The position numbers and the translations under genes are program-made. DNA of 64,000 nucleotides, taken from contig MESA01000028.1 in the NCBI GenBank assembly GCA_001770775.1, forward strand, positions 1 through 64,000. The letters are read 5' to 3'. This document shows, piece by piece, positions 20,626 to 31,172 of this stretch. Position 1 is the first letter of the stretch; the number at the start of each line of letters is the position of its first letter. Source of the stretch: Burkholderiales bacterium RIFCSPHIGHO2_12_FULL_63_20 (GTDB taxonomy: Bacteria; Pseudomonadota; Gammaproteobacteria; Burkholderiales; Burkholderiaceae_C). A model generated the notes under the pieces. That model searched no databases, was not told where the DNA came from, and was given only the letters and a program-made list of their open reading frames with translations.

Positions 20626-21663
20626 ATGAACGATCTCGACGCACTGGTTCTGTCCGCCCAAGAGGCTTTCTCTGCCGCCACGACCCCGGCCGACCTGGAG
20701 AACGCCAAGGCGCGCTTCCTGGGCAAGTCTGGCAGCGTGACCGAGCTGCTCAAGGGCATGGGGGCACTCACTCCCGAAGAGAAGAAGACCCGTGGCGCCG
20801 CGATCAACCAGGCCAAGCAGCGGGTCGAGGCTGCGCTCACCGAGCGCCGTCAGGCCCTGTTGGATGCCGAACTGGCGCAGCAATTGCGCGCCGAGAGCTT
20901 GGACGTGACCCTGCCGGGTCGCCGTCGCGGTGAAGGCGGTCTGCACCCGGTTTCGCTGAGCATTGAGCGCATCGAAGGCATCTTCGGCTCGATGGGTTTT
21001 GCTGTGGCCGATGGACCGGAAATCGAGACCGACTGGTTCAACTTCACGGCCCTCAACACGCCGGAAGACCACCCTGCGCGCTCCATGCACGACACCTTTT
21101 ATGTGGACGGCGGTCACCTGCTGCGCACGCACACCAGCCCGATGCAGGTGCGCTACGCCGTGCAGCACGTCCAGCGTCACGCCCAGGCCATGGCCCAGGG
21201 CGAGCGCATGCCCGATCTGCGCGTGATCGCGCCGGGCCGCACCTACCGTGTGGACAGCGATGCCACGCACTCGCCCATGTTCCACCAGTGCGAAGGCCTG
21301 TGGATTGGCGAGAACGTCAGCTTCACCGACCTGAAGGCCATGTTGGGAGACTTCTTCAGCACCTTCTTCGAGACCGACGAGCTGGACATCCGCTTCCGTC
21401 CGTCCTTCTTCCCCTTCACCGAGCCTTCGGCCGAGGTGGACATCGCTTTCGCGTCGGGTCCGCTCAAGGGCCGCTGGCTGGAAGTGGGCGGGGCAGGGCA
21501 GGTGCACCCGAACGTGGTGCGCAATTACGGCCTGGACCCTGAGCACTACATCGGTTTCGCGTTCGGCCTGGGCCCGGATCGCCTGACCATGCTGCGCTAT
21601 GGCGTCAACGACCTGCGCCTGTTCTTCGAAGGCGATCTGCGCTTCCTGCAGCAGTTCCAGTGA
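20626..21663 (+). CDS. pheS: Phenylalanine--tRNA ligase alpha subunit
   Basis: [56 protein letters not shown]. Confidence 0.97.
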   Translation: MNDLDALVLSAQEAFSAATTPADLENAKARFLGKSGSVTELLKGMGALTPEEKKTRGAAINQAKQRVEAALTERRQALLDAELAQQLRAESLDVTLPGRRRGEGGLHPVSLSIERIEGIFGSMGFAVADGPEIETDWFNFTALNTPEDHPARSMHDTFYVDGGHLLRTHTSPMQVRYAVQHVQRHAQAMAQGERMPDLRVIAPGRTYRVDSDATHSPMFHQCEGLWIGENVSFTDLKAMLGDFFSTFFETDELDIRFRPSFFPFTEPSAEVDIAFASGPLKGRWLEVGGAGQVHPNVVRNYGLDPEHYIGFAFGLGPDRLTMLRYGVNDLRLFFEGDLRFLQQFQ

Positions 21664-21673
21664 GGGACACGCC

Positions 21674-22705
21674 ATGAGTACCGCCACACCGATCCGAGCT
21701 TGGGCTGCGCAGGCCTTGAACCAGCCTGTGGTGCCGTTCTCTTACGACCCCGGTCCCTTGGGGGCGGAAGACGTCGAGATCCGCGTCGAGCATTGCGGCC
21801 TGTGTCACTCTGACCTGTCGGTGATCGACGGCGAATGGGGCCCGGCCGCCTATCCCGTCGTGGGTGGGCACGAGGTCATCGGCACCGTGGTGGCTCTGGG
21901 TACCCAGGCGCGTGGCCTGAAGTTGGGCCAGCGTGTGGGTCTGGGCTGGATGAGTGGCAGTTGCATGGCCTGTGCGTCTTGCCTGAGCGGGCAACCGCAG
22001 ATGTGCCGTGCCGGCGTGCCCACGATCATCGGGCACCACGGTGGCTTTGCCGAGCGCGTGCGTGCGCACTGGCTGTGGGTGGCGCCGATTCCCGAGGGGC
22101 TGGATCCGCAGGATGCCGGCCCGCTGCTGTGCGGCGGTGTGACGGTCTTTTCGCCTTTCCTGAATTTCGACATCAAGCCGACGCACCATGTGGGCGTGGT
22201 GGGCATCGGCGGCCTGGGTCACCTGGCCTTGCAGTTTGCTCGGGCATGGGGCTGCGAGGTCACGGCCTTCACGTCCAGCGATTCCAAGCGCGACGAAGCC
22301 TTGCAGATGGGCGCGCATCATGTGGTCTCCAGCGTGGATGCGGCTGCCATGAAGGCCCTGCGCGGTCGCCTCGATATGGTGCTGGTCACCGTGAACGTGA
22401 TGCTCAACTGGAAAGCCTTGATGAGCACGCTGGCGCCCAATGGCCGCCTGCACCTGGTGGGCGTGCTGCCTCAGCCCATGGAGGTCGAGGCCGGCCCGCT
22501 GATCGGTGGCCAGCGCAGTGTGTCGGGCTCGCCCACGGGGTCGCGCCAGGACATCGACACCATGCTGGCGTTCGCGGCCCGCCATGGCATCAAGCCGCAA
22601 ACCGAACATTTTCCGATGAGCCGCCTCAACGATGCGCTGGATCACCTGCGCGCAGGCAAGGCTCGATACCGTGTGGTGCTGGACGCGGATTTCGAGCAGG
22701 CCTGA
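21674..22705 (+). CDS. Zinc-dependent alcohol dehydrogenase / aldehyde reductase (Ahr/YjgB-like MDR)
   Basis: VEHCGLCHSDLSVIDGEWGPAAYPVVGGHEVIGTVVALG; CMACASCLSGQPQMC structural zinc motif; GVVGIGGLGHLALQFARAWGCEV. Confidence 0.88.
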   Translation: MSTATPIRAWAAQALNQPVVPFSYDPGPLGAEDVEIRVEHCGLCHSDLSVIDGEWGPAAYPVVGGHEVIGTVVALGTQARGLKLGQRVGLGWMSGSCMACASCLSGQPQMCRAGVPTIIGHHGGFAERVRAHWLWVAPIPEGLDPQDAGPLLCGGVTVFSPFLNFDIKPTHHVGVVGIGGLGHLALQFARAWGCEVTAFTSSDSKRDEALQMGAHHVVSSVDAAAMKALRGRLDMVLVTVNVMLNWKALMSTLAPNGRLHLVGVLPQPMEVEAGPLIGGQRSVSGSPTGSRQDIDTMLAFAARHGIKPQTEHFPMSRLNDALDHLRAGKARYRVVLDADFEQA

Positions 22706-22774
22706 GCCCGCTCTTCGTGACCCTTCCTCACCCTCGCACGGTTCACTGAACACAGATACCCAAGGATCCCTGAC

Positions 22775-25204
22775 ATGCAATTCCCCGAGTCCTGGCTGCG
22801 CAGTTTCTGCAACCCCGACCTGAGCACCCAGCAACTGGCTGACCTGCTGACCATGGCCGGTCTGGAAGTGGAAGAGCTGCAACCCGTGGCCCCGGCATTC
22901 ACGGGTGTGGTGGTGGCGCAGGTGCTGGAAGTGGCCAAGCACCCGGATGCCGACCGCCTGAACGTGTGCAAGGTGGACGCGGGCACCGGCGAGGTGCTGC
23001 AGATCGTTTGCGGTGCCCCCAATGTGCGCCCGGGCATCAAGATTCCGTGTGCCACGGTGGGGGCCGAACTGCCTCCGGGCGCCGATGGCAAGGTCTTCAA
23101 GATCAAGCTGGGCAAGCTGCGCGGGGTCGAGAGCCAGGGCATGCTGTGCTCTGCCCGTGAACTGGGCGTCTCGGAAGAGTCCAACGGCCTGCACATCCTG
23201 GCCGAGGACGCGCCCATCGGCGTGAACATCCGTGAGCACCTCAAGCTTGACGACACCCTGTTCACCCTCAAGCTCACCCCCAATCTGGCACATTGCCTGA
23301 GCGTGGCCGGCATCGCCCGCGAGGTCTCGGCCTTGACCGGTGCGCCGCTGACCCTGCCGAGCATCGAGTCGGTTAAGCCGGGTGTCGATGCGGCGCTGAA
23401 GGTCACCGTGCAGGCGCCCGAGCTGTGTGGTCGCTTTGCCGGCCGCGTCATCCAGGGCGTCAATCCGCAGGCGGCGACGCCTGATTGGATGGTCGAACGC
23501 CTGGCGCGTTGCGGCCAGCGTCCTGTGTCGGCGCTGGTCGACATCTCCAACTACGTGATGTTCGAGCTAGGTCAGCCTTCGCACGTGTTCGACCTGGACA
23601 AGATCCAGGGCGAGTTGCAGGTGCGCTGGGCGCAGCCTGGTGAAACGCTCAAGCTGCTCAACGGCAACACCGTGACCCTGGACGAACAGGTCGGCGTGAT
23701 CGCTGCGGGCGCCCAGGTCGAGTCACTGGCCGGCATCATGGGCGGGGACGAGACCGCCGTGGGTGACGACACCCGCAACGTCTACCTGGAAGCCGCCTTC
23801 TGGTGGCCCAAGGCGATTGCCGGGCGTGCCCGCCGATACAACTTCTCGACCGATGCGTCGCACCGGTTCGAGCGGGGCGTGGACCCGGCGCCTACCGTGC
23901 AGTATCTCGAGCGAATCACCCAGCTGATCCTCGACATCTGCGGTGGCCAGGCCGGTGCGGTGGATGATCAGGTGGTCAAGGCAGTCGAGCGCAAGCCGGT
24001 GACCTTGCGACTGTCGCGTGCGCAGCGTGTGATCGGCATGCCGGTCACGCTGACCGAGTGCCAGACCGTGCTCCATCGCCTGGGCCTGCCTTACAGCACG
24101 GTCGCGCGCGGTGGGGACACCGACCTCATCGTGACGCCGCCGAGCTGGCGCTTCGACCTGCAGATCGAGGAAGACCTGATCGAAGAAGTGGTGCGCGTGA
24201 TCGGCTTTGACAAGCTGCCCAAGCGTGCGCCTCTGGCTCCCGTGACCCCCTTGGTGCTGCCGGAAGCGCGTCGCAGCCTGCACACGGTCCGTCATGAGGT
24301 CGCCGCGCGCGGCTACCAGGAAGTCATCACCTTCAGTTTCGTGGAAGAGCGCTGGGAAGCAGATTTTGCCGGCAACACCCAACCCATCCGCGTGCTCAAC
24401 CCGATTGCCAGCCCATTGTCCGTGATGCGCTCGACGCTGATTGGCAGCCTGGTCGAGGTGCTCAAGACCAACCTGTCGCGCAAGGCCGAGCGCGTGCGCC
24501 TGTTTGAAGTGGGCCGCGTGTTCAAGCGCGACGCGACGGTGCCCGACAGCAACCTGACTGTGGCCGGCTTTGACCAACCCGTGCGGGTGAGCGGTCTGGC
24601 CTACGGCCCCGCCGATGCCCTGCAGTGGGGTGCCGCGGCGCGCAACGTCGATTTCTTCGATGTGAAGGGTGATGTCGAGGCGCTGCTGGCGCCGCGTCAG
24701 GCCATGTTTGTCGCGGCCGAACATCCTGCCTTCCACCCGGGTCGTTGTGCCCAGGTGCTGGTGGCAGGGCAGCCGGTGGGTTTCGTGGGTGAACTGCACC
24801 CGAAGTGGCGTCAGGCCTACGACCTGCCTTTGGCGCCGGTGCTGTTTGAATTGGATGCCAGCGTGCTGAGTCAGCGTGTGGTGCCGGCCTTCCAGTCGGT
24901 GCCGCGCATGCAGTCGGTGTACCGTGATCTGGCCCTGGTGGTCAGCGACACCACGGCCCACGATGCCGTGATTGGTGCCATCACACAGGCCGCGACCGAT
25001 GGCCTGGTGCGTGGCGCGCGCCTGTTCGACATTTACAAGCCCAAGACCCCGGTGGCGGGCATGGCCGAGCAAGAGCGCAGCCTGGCCGTGAGGGTGGAGT
25101 TGCGTGACGACGAGCAGACCTTGACCGACGAACGCATCGACGCGGCCATGCAGGCGGTGTTGGCGGCGGTGGGCTCGGCAGTGGGTGCGCGCGTTCGCGC
25201 TTGA
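22775..25204 (+). CDS. pheT: Phenylalanine--tRNA ligase beta subunit
   Basis: [35 protein letters not shown]...[15 protein letters not shown]...[12 protein letters not shown]. Confidence 0.97.
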   Translation: MQFPESWLRSFCNPDLSTQQLADLLTMAGLEVEELQPVAPAFTGVVVAQVLEVAKHPDADRLNVCKVDAGTGEVLQIVCGAPNVRPGIKIPCATVGAELPPGADGKVFKIKLGKLRGVESQGMLCSARELGVSEESNGLHILAEDAPIGVNIREHLKLDDTLFTLKLTPNLAHCLSVAGIAREVSALTGAPLTLPSIESVKPGVDAALKVTVQAPELCGRFAGRVIQGVNPQAATPDWMVERLARCGQRPVSALVDISNYVMFELGQPSHVFDLDKIQGELQVRWAQPGETLKLLNGNTVTLDEQVGVIAAGAQVESLAGIMGGDETAVGDDTRNVYLEAAFWWPKAIAGRARRYNFSTDASHRFERGVDPAPTVQYLERITQLILDICGGQAGAVDDQVVKAVERKPVTLRLSRAQRVIGMPVTLTECQTVLHRLGLPYSTVARGGDTDLIVTPPSWRFDLQIEEDLIEEVVRVIGFDKLPKRAPLAPVTPLVLPEARRSLHTVRHEVAARGYQEVITFSFVEERWEADFAGNTQPIRVLNPIASPLSVMRSTLIGSLVEVLKTNLSRKAERVRLFEVGRVFKRDATVPDSNLTVAGFDQPVRVSGLAYGPADALQWGAAARNVDFFDVKGDVEALLAPRQAMFVAAEHPAFHPGRCAQVLVAGQPVGFVGELHPKWRQAYDLPLAPVLFELDASVLSQRVVPAFQSVPRMQSVYRDLALVVSDTTAHDAVIGAITQAATDGLVRGARLFDIYKPKTPVAGMAEQERSLAVRVELRDDEQTLTDERIDAAMQAVLAAVGSAVGARVRA

Positions 25205-25224
25205 GGCCGGGGAGGGCCGTGGAC

Positions 25225-25584
25225 ATGAATGACAAGATCAGCGACCTGACCGTGCTGCTGCCGACCATTGAAACGCCCACGCTGACCAAGGCCGAGCTGT
25301 CGGAGATGCTCTTTGACAGGCTGGGGCTCAACAAGCGTGAGTCCAAGGACATGGTCGAGGCCTTCTTCGAGTCGGTGCAAGGCGCCCTGGTTGAAGGGCA
25401 GGATGTGAAGTTGTCGGGTTTTGGCAACTTTCAGATCCGCCGCAAGGCCCCTCGCCCAGGGCGCAATCCGCGTACGGGCGAGGTCATTCCCATCAAGGCC
25501 CGCAACGTCGTGACCTTCCATGCGAGCCAGAAGCTCAAGGGCATGGTGCAGGGTGACGTTCCTTCGGACGACGACTTGGAGTAA
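25225..25584 (+). CDS. ihfA: Integration host factor alpha subunit
   Basis: [71 protein letters not shown]. Confidence 0.93.
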   Translation: MNDKISDLTVLLPTIETPTLTKAELSEMLFDRLGLNKRESKDMVEAFFESVQGALVEGQDVKLSGFGNFQIRRKAPRPGRNPRTGEVIPIKARNVVTFHASQKLKGMVQGDVPSDDDLE

Positions 25585-25645
25585 AGTCTGAAGCCTTTGC
25601 CCGCTGTAGATGATGCGGGCAAAGTTCTTCATGCTTTAGGGACAC

Positions 25646-26191
25646 ATGGACCGCGTCGACAGCGCTTTGCCGCCCATTCCTGCCAAACGCTACTTCACCA
25701 TCGGTGAGGTGAGCGAGTTGTGTCTGGTCAAGCCCTATGTGCTGCGGTACTGGGAGCAGGAGTTCGTCCAGCTCAAGCCGATGAAGCGCCGGGGCAACCG
25801 CCGCTACTACCAGCACCATGAGGTCTTGCTGATTCGCCGCATCCGCGAACTCTTGTACGAGCAGGGCTTCACGATCAGCGGCGCGCGCAATCAGCTGGCC
25901 GAGGGCGGCGCCCATCGGCACATCCACGAGTCAGTAGAAGAGGATCTGCCACTGGACCCCGCTCAGGCGACGTCACCCGTTGGTCTGCTGGCCCAGGCGG
26001 CGATGGCGGGCACTGCGTCGTCGCCGACGTGGAGTGGTGGGGCATCCAGCCGCGCCTTGCAGGCCAGTGTGTCAGCAACCGCGGGGGCGGCTTGGGGGGC
26101 TCCCGACCTGGCTGACATGCAGTCGCTAGATACACAGACGGTGATGGCTTTGCGCGAAGCCCTGGTGTCGATCCGCGATTTGTTGGCTTGA
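25646..26191 (+). CDS. MerR-family transcriptional regulator
   Basis: [71 protein letters not shown]. Confidence 0.9.
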   Translation: MDRVDSALPPIPAKRYFTIGEVSELCLVKPYVLRYWEQEFVQLKPMKRRGNRRYYQHHEVLLIRRIRELLYEQGFTISGARNQLAEGGAHRHIHESVEEDLPLDPAQATSPVGLLAQAAMAGTASSPTWSGGASSRALQASVSATAGAAWGAPDLADMQSLDTQTVMALREALVSIRDLLA

Positions 26192-26211
26192 TGTAAAAAA
26201 GTTTGGCGGTC

Positions 26212-26241
26212 TTGCAAAACAGCAGGTTTCCATCATATAAT
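26212..26241 (+). promoter_or_regulatory. Sigma70-type promoter for tRNA-Pro
   Basis: TTGCAA (26212) - 18 bp - TATAAT (26236), 11 bp before the tRNA 5' end. Confidence 0.7.
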
Positions 26242-26251
26242 TTAATTCTTG

Positions 26252-26329
<78 letters not shown>

Positions 26330-26340
26330 AGAAATAGCCG

Positions 26341-26369
26341 AAACCCGGTATCGAAAGATACCGGGTTTT
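26341..26369 (+). terminator. Hairpin terminator after tRNA-Pro
   Basis: AAACCCGGTATC-GAAA-GATACCGGGTTTT, 12-bp perfect stem. Confidence 0.8.
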
Positions 26370-26434
26370 CTGCTTTCTGGGACCAAGGCAGGCTCACGCT
26401 AGTGAGAGCAGTCCTGAGCCAAGTGGGTCAAAGG

Positions 26435-27097
26435 TCAGTGGGTCAAGGGGACGAACACCACCGGCAGCACATCGCGCTCCACCAACTGACCGTCGGCGCC
26501 TTTCCTGATCAACCTCAGGCTCTGCCCGAAGCGACTATCGCCCACCGGCATCACGAGCACGCCACCGGGTTTGAGTTGCGCGATGAGGGCTGTGGGCACC
26601 TCATGGCTTGCAGCCGTCACGATGATGGCGTCATAAGGCGCATGCTCGGGCCAGCCTAGGCTGCCATCCCCGGTACGAACGCTGACGTTGTGATAACCCA
26701 GGCGCAGCAGCCGCTCTTTTGCCTCATCGGCCAGTGGGGTGACGACCTCGAGCGAATACACATGCTTGACGAGCCCCGACAAGACTGCCGCCTGGTAGCC
26801 TGACCCCGTGCCGATTTCCAGCACCACCTGATCAATTTGGGGCTCAATCAACTCGGTCATCAGGGCCACGATGTAGGGTTGCGAAATCGTCTGCCGGTGC
26901 CCGATGGGCAAGGGCACGTTCTGGTAGGCCGCGTCTTGAAGATGGACGGGCACAAAGGCATCGCGGGGCACCTGCCGCAAAGCCTGCATCAGGCGCCCGG
27001 ACAGCGACGCGCAACCTGTCAGGTTCTGCGTCTCGCGCACCTCGGCCTCGATTTCCTGGAGCAGGGCATCGTGGGCACGTTGATGGATGGTGCTCAA
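26435..27097 (-). CDS. pcm: Protein-L-isoaspartate O-methyltransferase
   Basis: VPRDAFVPVHLQDAAYQNVPLPIGHRQTISQPYIVALMTELIEPQIDQVVLEIGTGSGYQAAVL. Confidence 0.94.
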   Translation of the reverse strand: MSTIHQRAHDALLQEIEAEVRETQNLTGCASLSGRLMQALRQVPRDAFVPVHLQDAAYQNVPLPIGHRQTISQPYIVALMTELIEPQIDQVVLEIGTGSGYQAAVLSGLVKHVYSLEVVTPLADEAKERLLRLGYHNVSVRTGDGSLGWPEHAPYDAIIVTAASHEVPTALIAQLKPGGVLVMPVGDSRFGQSLRLIRKGADGQLVERDVLPVVFVPLTH

Positions 27098-27116
27098 GAT
27101 GCCTCCCCACGGTCAG

Positions 27117-27950
27117 TCAGTCACGAAGTTTGCGCTGTTTTTGGATGCTGCGGTCGAATTCCTGCTGCAGCACTACGGGAAATGCGGCACTGATAGAGCC
27201 GATGGCCAGGGGGCGCAGGCGCTCGAACAAGGCCTTCAAGGGCTCGACCACGCTGCCTTCTGTGGCTGTGCCCCGGGCGCTCTCAGCCTTGGCCGCCACA
27301 TCCTTGGCCAGGCTCAGAAAAAGCTGTTCGACGTAGGCCTTGGCAATGATGCGGGTGTGCTTGATCAGTTCATCTTGCAGGTCCAGCACCGTGTCCAGCG
27401 GCACATGCAGTTCGGCCAATTGGATGCCGATGCGCTCCAGTGCGGGGCTGAGAATTTCGACCTCGTCCGGCCCAAGGCGGCGATAAAGGCCGTTCTGGCT
27501 CAGACGCTCTTTCTGTTCAGGTGTGGCTGGGGTGGCCCAATGCGAGGCCATTTCCGACAAGGCCTTGCGCTTGGGCGCTTCTACTGTGAAGAACGTGGTT
27601 GAGAACAGCCCACTGATCAGCGAATACTCGGACCAAGCCCCTTCTGGTGTGTTCTCCAGCATGTCTTTGATCGTGTCGAGCCGGAAGCCTTGCTGACGCA
27701 GATCGCGGATCAACTCCAGTTTGCCTTGGTGCTCGTGGTCATACAGGCCGAGGCGGCCTTTCAGACGTGGCGGGGGCATGAGACCGGCTGTCTGATAGGC
27801 GCGGATGTTGCGCACACTCACCCCGGTTCGTGCCGCCAACTCCTCTACGGTGATTTCCGGGTCGGTGCTGTCGGGCGCACGGGTGGGGCGGGCGCGTGAA
27901 GAATTGGCAGATTTTGGATGCATCGGCTGGGCGAACACTGAATGGACCAC
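27117..27950 (-). CDS. MerR-family transcriptional regulator, long C-terminal domain
   Basis: ITVEELAARTGVSVRNIRAYQTAGLMPPPRLKGRLGLYDHEHQGKLELIRDLRQQGFRLDTIKDML. Confidence 0.85.
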   Translation of the reverse strand: MVHSVFAQPMHPKSANSSRARPTRAPDSTDPEITVEELAARTGVSVRNIRAYQTAGLMPPPRLKGRLGLYDHEHQGKLELIRDLRQQGFRLDTIKDMLENTPEGAWSEYSLISGLFSTTFFTVEAPKRKALSEMASHWATPATPEQKERLSQNGLYRRLGPDEVEILSPALERIGIQLAELHVPLDTVLDLQDELIKHTRIIAKAYVEQLFLSLAKDVAAKAESARGTATEGSVVEPLKALFERLRPLAIGSISAAFPVVLQQEFDRSIQKQRKLRD

Positions 27951-28042
27951 ATGATACCGATCGCATATTGCAGAGTTAATGTAACATTCGGCTTGTTGTG
28001 TTAATGCGGCTGGTCGTGCACGCGCCGTCGTCCGAGGTGTTC

Positions 28043-29728
28043 ATGGAAAAAATCTGGTTGAAGAATTACCCTGCCAACATGCCGCAGGAAATCGACGCAA
28101 GCCAATATGGTTCGTTGGTGGCCCTGCTGGACGAGGCCATGCGCAAGTACAAAGACCGAGTGGCTTTTCGCTGCATGGGCGCGTCGTTGAGTTACGGTGA
28201 GCTGGACCAGCTGTCGGCACAAGTGGCGTCTTGGCTGCAGGCGAAAGGCCTGAAGAAGGGCAGCCGCGTGGCGGTGATGATGCCCAATGTGTTGCAGTAC
28301 CCGGTGGTCGTTGCAGGCATCTTGCGTGCGGGCTGCGTGGTGGTCAACGTCAACCCGATGTACACGCCGCGTGAGCTGGAGCACCAGTTGCAAGACAGCG
28401 GTGCGGAAGCCATTTTCATTCTCGAGAATTTCGCGACCACCTTGCAAGCCATCCATGCGCGTGGCCATCTCAAGCATGTGGTGGTGGCATCGATGGGCGA
28501 TTTGATGGGCCTGATCAAGGGGGCCTTGACCAACTTCGTCGTGCGTCGTGTGCGCAAGATGGTGCCCGCTTGGTCGCTGCCAGGACACCACGGATTTGGA
28601 CAGGTGCTGGCCGAGGGCGCGCGCCAGGCCTACCAGCCGGTGTCCTTGACGCCCGATGACGTCGCGTTCCTGCAGTACACCGGTGGCACCACCGGCGTGT
28701 CCAAGGGGGCCACCTTGCTGCAACGCAACCTGCTGTCCAATGTGCTGCAGTGCGAAGCGTGGTTGATGAATGGGGTGGACCGTCAGGCTTTTCCGCAGCT
28801 CAATGTGGTGTGTGCCTTGCCGCTGTATCACATCTTCGCGCTGACGGTGTGCGCGCTCATGGGCATCCGTAACGGTGCCTGCATGTTGCTGATCCCCAAT
28901 CCGCGTGACATTCCCGGCTTCATCAAGGAGCTGTCGCAGTTCCGATTCCACCTGTTCCCGGCCGTCAACACGCTCTACAGCGGCCTGATGAACAACCCCG
29001 AGTTCGCCAAGCTGGACTTCTCCAGCCTGCAGGTGACGATCGGCGGTGGCATGGCCGTGCAGCGCGCTGTGGCCGAGCGCTGGAAGGCGATCACGGGCAA
29101 GCCCATCATCGAAGGCTATGGCCTGTCGGAAACCTCGCCGGTGGCCACCTGCAACCCCAACAACATCGAGGTGTACACCGGCACCATCGGTTTGCCGCTG
29201 CCGTCCACCGAGGTCTCCATCCGTGACGATGACGGCCAGGAGCTGGCGTTGGGCCAGGCGGGCGAAATCTGCATTCGCGGCCCTCAGGTGATGGCCGGTT
29301 ACTGGCATCGCGCAGAGGAAACCGCCCAGGTCATGACGCCGGATGGTTTCTTCAAGACCGGTGACGTGGGCATCGTGGACGAGCAGGGTTACGTCAAGAT
29401 CGTGGACCGCAAGAAGGACATGGTCCTGGTATCTGGCTTCAATGTTTACCCCAATGAGGTAGAAGATGTGGCCGTCCTGCATCCGGGGGTGTTGGAGGCG
29501 GCCGTGATCGGTGTGCCTGACGCCCATTCAGGTGAGGCGGTGAAGCTGTTCGTCGTGCGCCGAGACCCTGAGTTGACGAAAGAAGACCTGGCCGAGTTTT
29601 GCAAGGAACAGTTGACCGGCTACAAGCGCCCCAAGTACATTGAATTCCGCGATGACTTGCCCAAGTCCAACGTGGGCAAGATCCTGCGCCGCGAACTGCG
29701 CGACGCCGACCTGAAGAAAGCAGCCTGA
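28043..29728 (+). CDS. Long-chain fatty-acid--CoA ligase (FadD-like)
   Basis: FLQYTGGTTGVSKGATLLQRNL; EGYGLSETSPVATCNP; DRKKDMVLVSGFNVYPNEVEDV. Confidence 0.93.
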   Translation: MEKIWLKNYPANMPQEIDASQYGSLVALLDEAMRKYKDRVAFRCMGASLSYGELDQLSAQVASWLQAKGLKKGSRVAVMMPNVLQYPVVVAGILRAGCVVVNVNPMYTPRELEHQLQDSGAEAIFILENFATTLQAIHARGHLKHVVVASMGDLMGLIKGALTNFVVRRVRKMVPAWSLPGHHGFGQVLAEGARQAYQPVSLTPDDVAFLQYTGGTTGVSKGATLLQRNLLSNVLQCEAWLMNGVDRQAFPQLNVVCALPLYHIFALTVCALMGIRNGACMLLIPNPRDIPGFIKELSQFRFHLFPAVNTLYSGLMNNPEFAKLDFSSLQVTIGGGMAVQRAVAERWKAITGKPIIEGYGLSETSPVATCNPNNIEVYTGTIGLPLPSTEVSIRDDDGQELALGQAGEICIRGPQVMAGYWHRAEETAQVMTPDGFFKTGDVGIVDEQGYVKIVDRKKDMVLVSGFNVYPNEVEDVAVLHPGVLEAAVIGVPDAHSGEAVKLFVVRRDPELTKEDLAEFCKEQLTGYKRPKYIEFRDDLPKSNVGKILRRELRDADLKKAA

Positions 29729-29730
29729 CC

Positions 29731-30324
29731 ATGAACTCCTTAAGCAAAAAACTGGCCGGAGCGGTTCTGTCTGCCTTGCTGCTGGCAACCTGGTCTTCGG
29801 CGCATGCCGCCCGGGATGTGGGCGGTGTTCGTTTCGAGGACCAGCTCACGCTGGCCGATCAGGCCCTGGTGCTCAATGGCGCCGGCATGCGCGTCAAGAT
29901 GATCATCAAGGTGTATGCGGTGGGCTTGTATGTGCCACGCCGCGATGCATCCGCGGTGTCCGTGTTGAACCAGCCAGGTCCGAAGAGCGTGCGCATCGTC
30001 ATGCTGCGCAATGTGTCGGCCGAGCAGCTGGCCGATAGTCTGGTGACCGGCATCGAAGACAATGCGTCGTCGGCTGAGCAGGCGGTCCTGCGCAAGCGTC
30101 TGGAGGCGCTGCAGGCCACGATGCTGAAAGTGGGTGAGGCGCAGAGGGGCTCCGTGATCCAGTTGGATTACGTGCCTGGCCAAGGCACCCACATCACCCT
30201 GGGGGGCAAGGCGCTGGGGCAAGACATTGCGGGCGAGGACTTCTATCGCGCGTTGCTCAGGATCTGGTTGGGCGAGCACCCTTCGGACAACGCGCTCAAG
30301 CGAGATCTGCTGGGCGTGTCCTGA
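29731..30324 (+). CDS. Chalcone isomerase-like family protein
   Basis: Signal peptide; VGGVRFEDQLTLADQALVLNGAGMRVKMIIKVYAVGLYVPRRDASA. Confidence 0.8.
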   Translation: MNSLSKKLAGAVLSALLLATWSSAHAARDVGGVRFEDQLTLADQALVLNGAGMRVKMIIKVYAVGLYVPRRDASAVSVLNQPGPKSVRIVMLRNVSAEQLADSLVTGIEDNASSAEQAVLRKRLEALQATMLKVGEAQRGSVIQLDYVPGQGTHITLGGKALGQDIAGEDFYRALLRIWLGEHPSDNALKRDLLGVS

Positions 30325-30351
30325 GGCAGGGCGCCTGCGGGCACCAAAGAG

Positions 30352-30380
30352 AAAAGGCCGGTGATCGAACCGGCCTTTTT
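30352..30380. terminator. Bidirectional terminator between the convergent genes
   Basis: AAAAGGCCGGT-GATCGA-ACCGGCCTTTTTT. Confidence 0.85.
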
Positions 30381-30420
30381 TGCGCCTGCATGAATGGCAG
30401 GGTTGGCAGTCAGGGTGCGA

Positions 30421-31152
30421 TCAGCACTTGATACCCATGTGCAGGGCCACCACACCACCTGTCATGTTGTGCACATCGACGTGGCCGAAACCGGCTTCCT
30501 TCATCATGCCTTTGAGGGTGGCCTGATCGGGGTGCATGCGGATGGATTCAGCCAAGTATTGGTAGCTGGCCGCATCGCCTGCCACGAACTGACCGATTTT
30601 GGGCAGGACCTTGAAGGAGTACCAGTCGTAGACCTTTTCCAGCGGCTTGGCGACCTTGGAGAACTCCAGCACCAGCAGGCGTCCGCCGGGCTTGAGGACG
30701 CGGCACATTTCGGCCAGGGCCAAGTCCTTGTGCGTCATGTTGCGCAGACCGAAGGCCACCGTGACGATGTCGAAGGTGTCGGTGGGGAAGGGCAGCTTCT
30801 CGGCGTCGCACAGCGTGGTGGGCAGGGCCACGCCACTGTTGAGCAGTCGGTCACGGCCGGTGCTCAGCATGGCTTCGTTGATGTCGGTATGCACGACCAT
30901 GCCACTGGGGCCCACGCGCTTGGCGAAGGCCTCGGACAAATCGCCCGTGCCGCCGGCGATGTCGAGCACCTTGTGGCCTTCACGCACGTCGCTGGCGGCG
31001 ATGGTGTAGGTCTTCCACAGGCGGTGCAGACCCATCGACATCAGGTCGTTCATGATGTCGTACTTGTTGGCGACGGAGTCAAACACACCGCGAACGCGTT
31101 GTGCCTTCTGGGACTCGTCTACCTGCTGGAAACCGAAGTGCGTGCTGCTCAT
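30421..31152 (-). CDS. ubiE: Demethylmenaquinone/ubiquinone biosynthesis C-methyltransferase
   Basis: [44 protein letters not shown]...[20 protein letters not shown]. Confidence 0.95.
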   Translation of the reverse strand: MSSTHFGFQQVDESQKAQRVRGVFDSVANKYDIMNDLMSMGLHRLWKTYTIAASDVREGHKVLDIAGGTGDLSEAFAKRVGPSGMVVHTDINEAMLSTGRDRLLNSGVALPTTLCDAEKLPFPTDTFDIVTVAFGLRNMTHKDLALAEMCRVLKPGGRLLVLEFSKVAKPLEKVYDWYSFKVLPKIGQFVAGDAASYQYLAESIRMHPDQATLKGMMKEAGFGHVDVHNMTGGVVALHMGIKC

Positions 31153-31172
31153 GTCAGCATCTTACTACCGGG

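Noticed and set aside
27973-28000. AATGT-A-ACATT repeat between the divergent MerR and acyl-CoA ligase genes as an operator
   Set aside because: Only 5-bp arms and not at a recognisable long-spacer promoter; too weak to claim.
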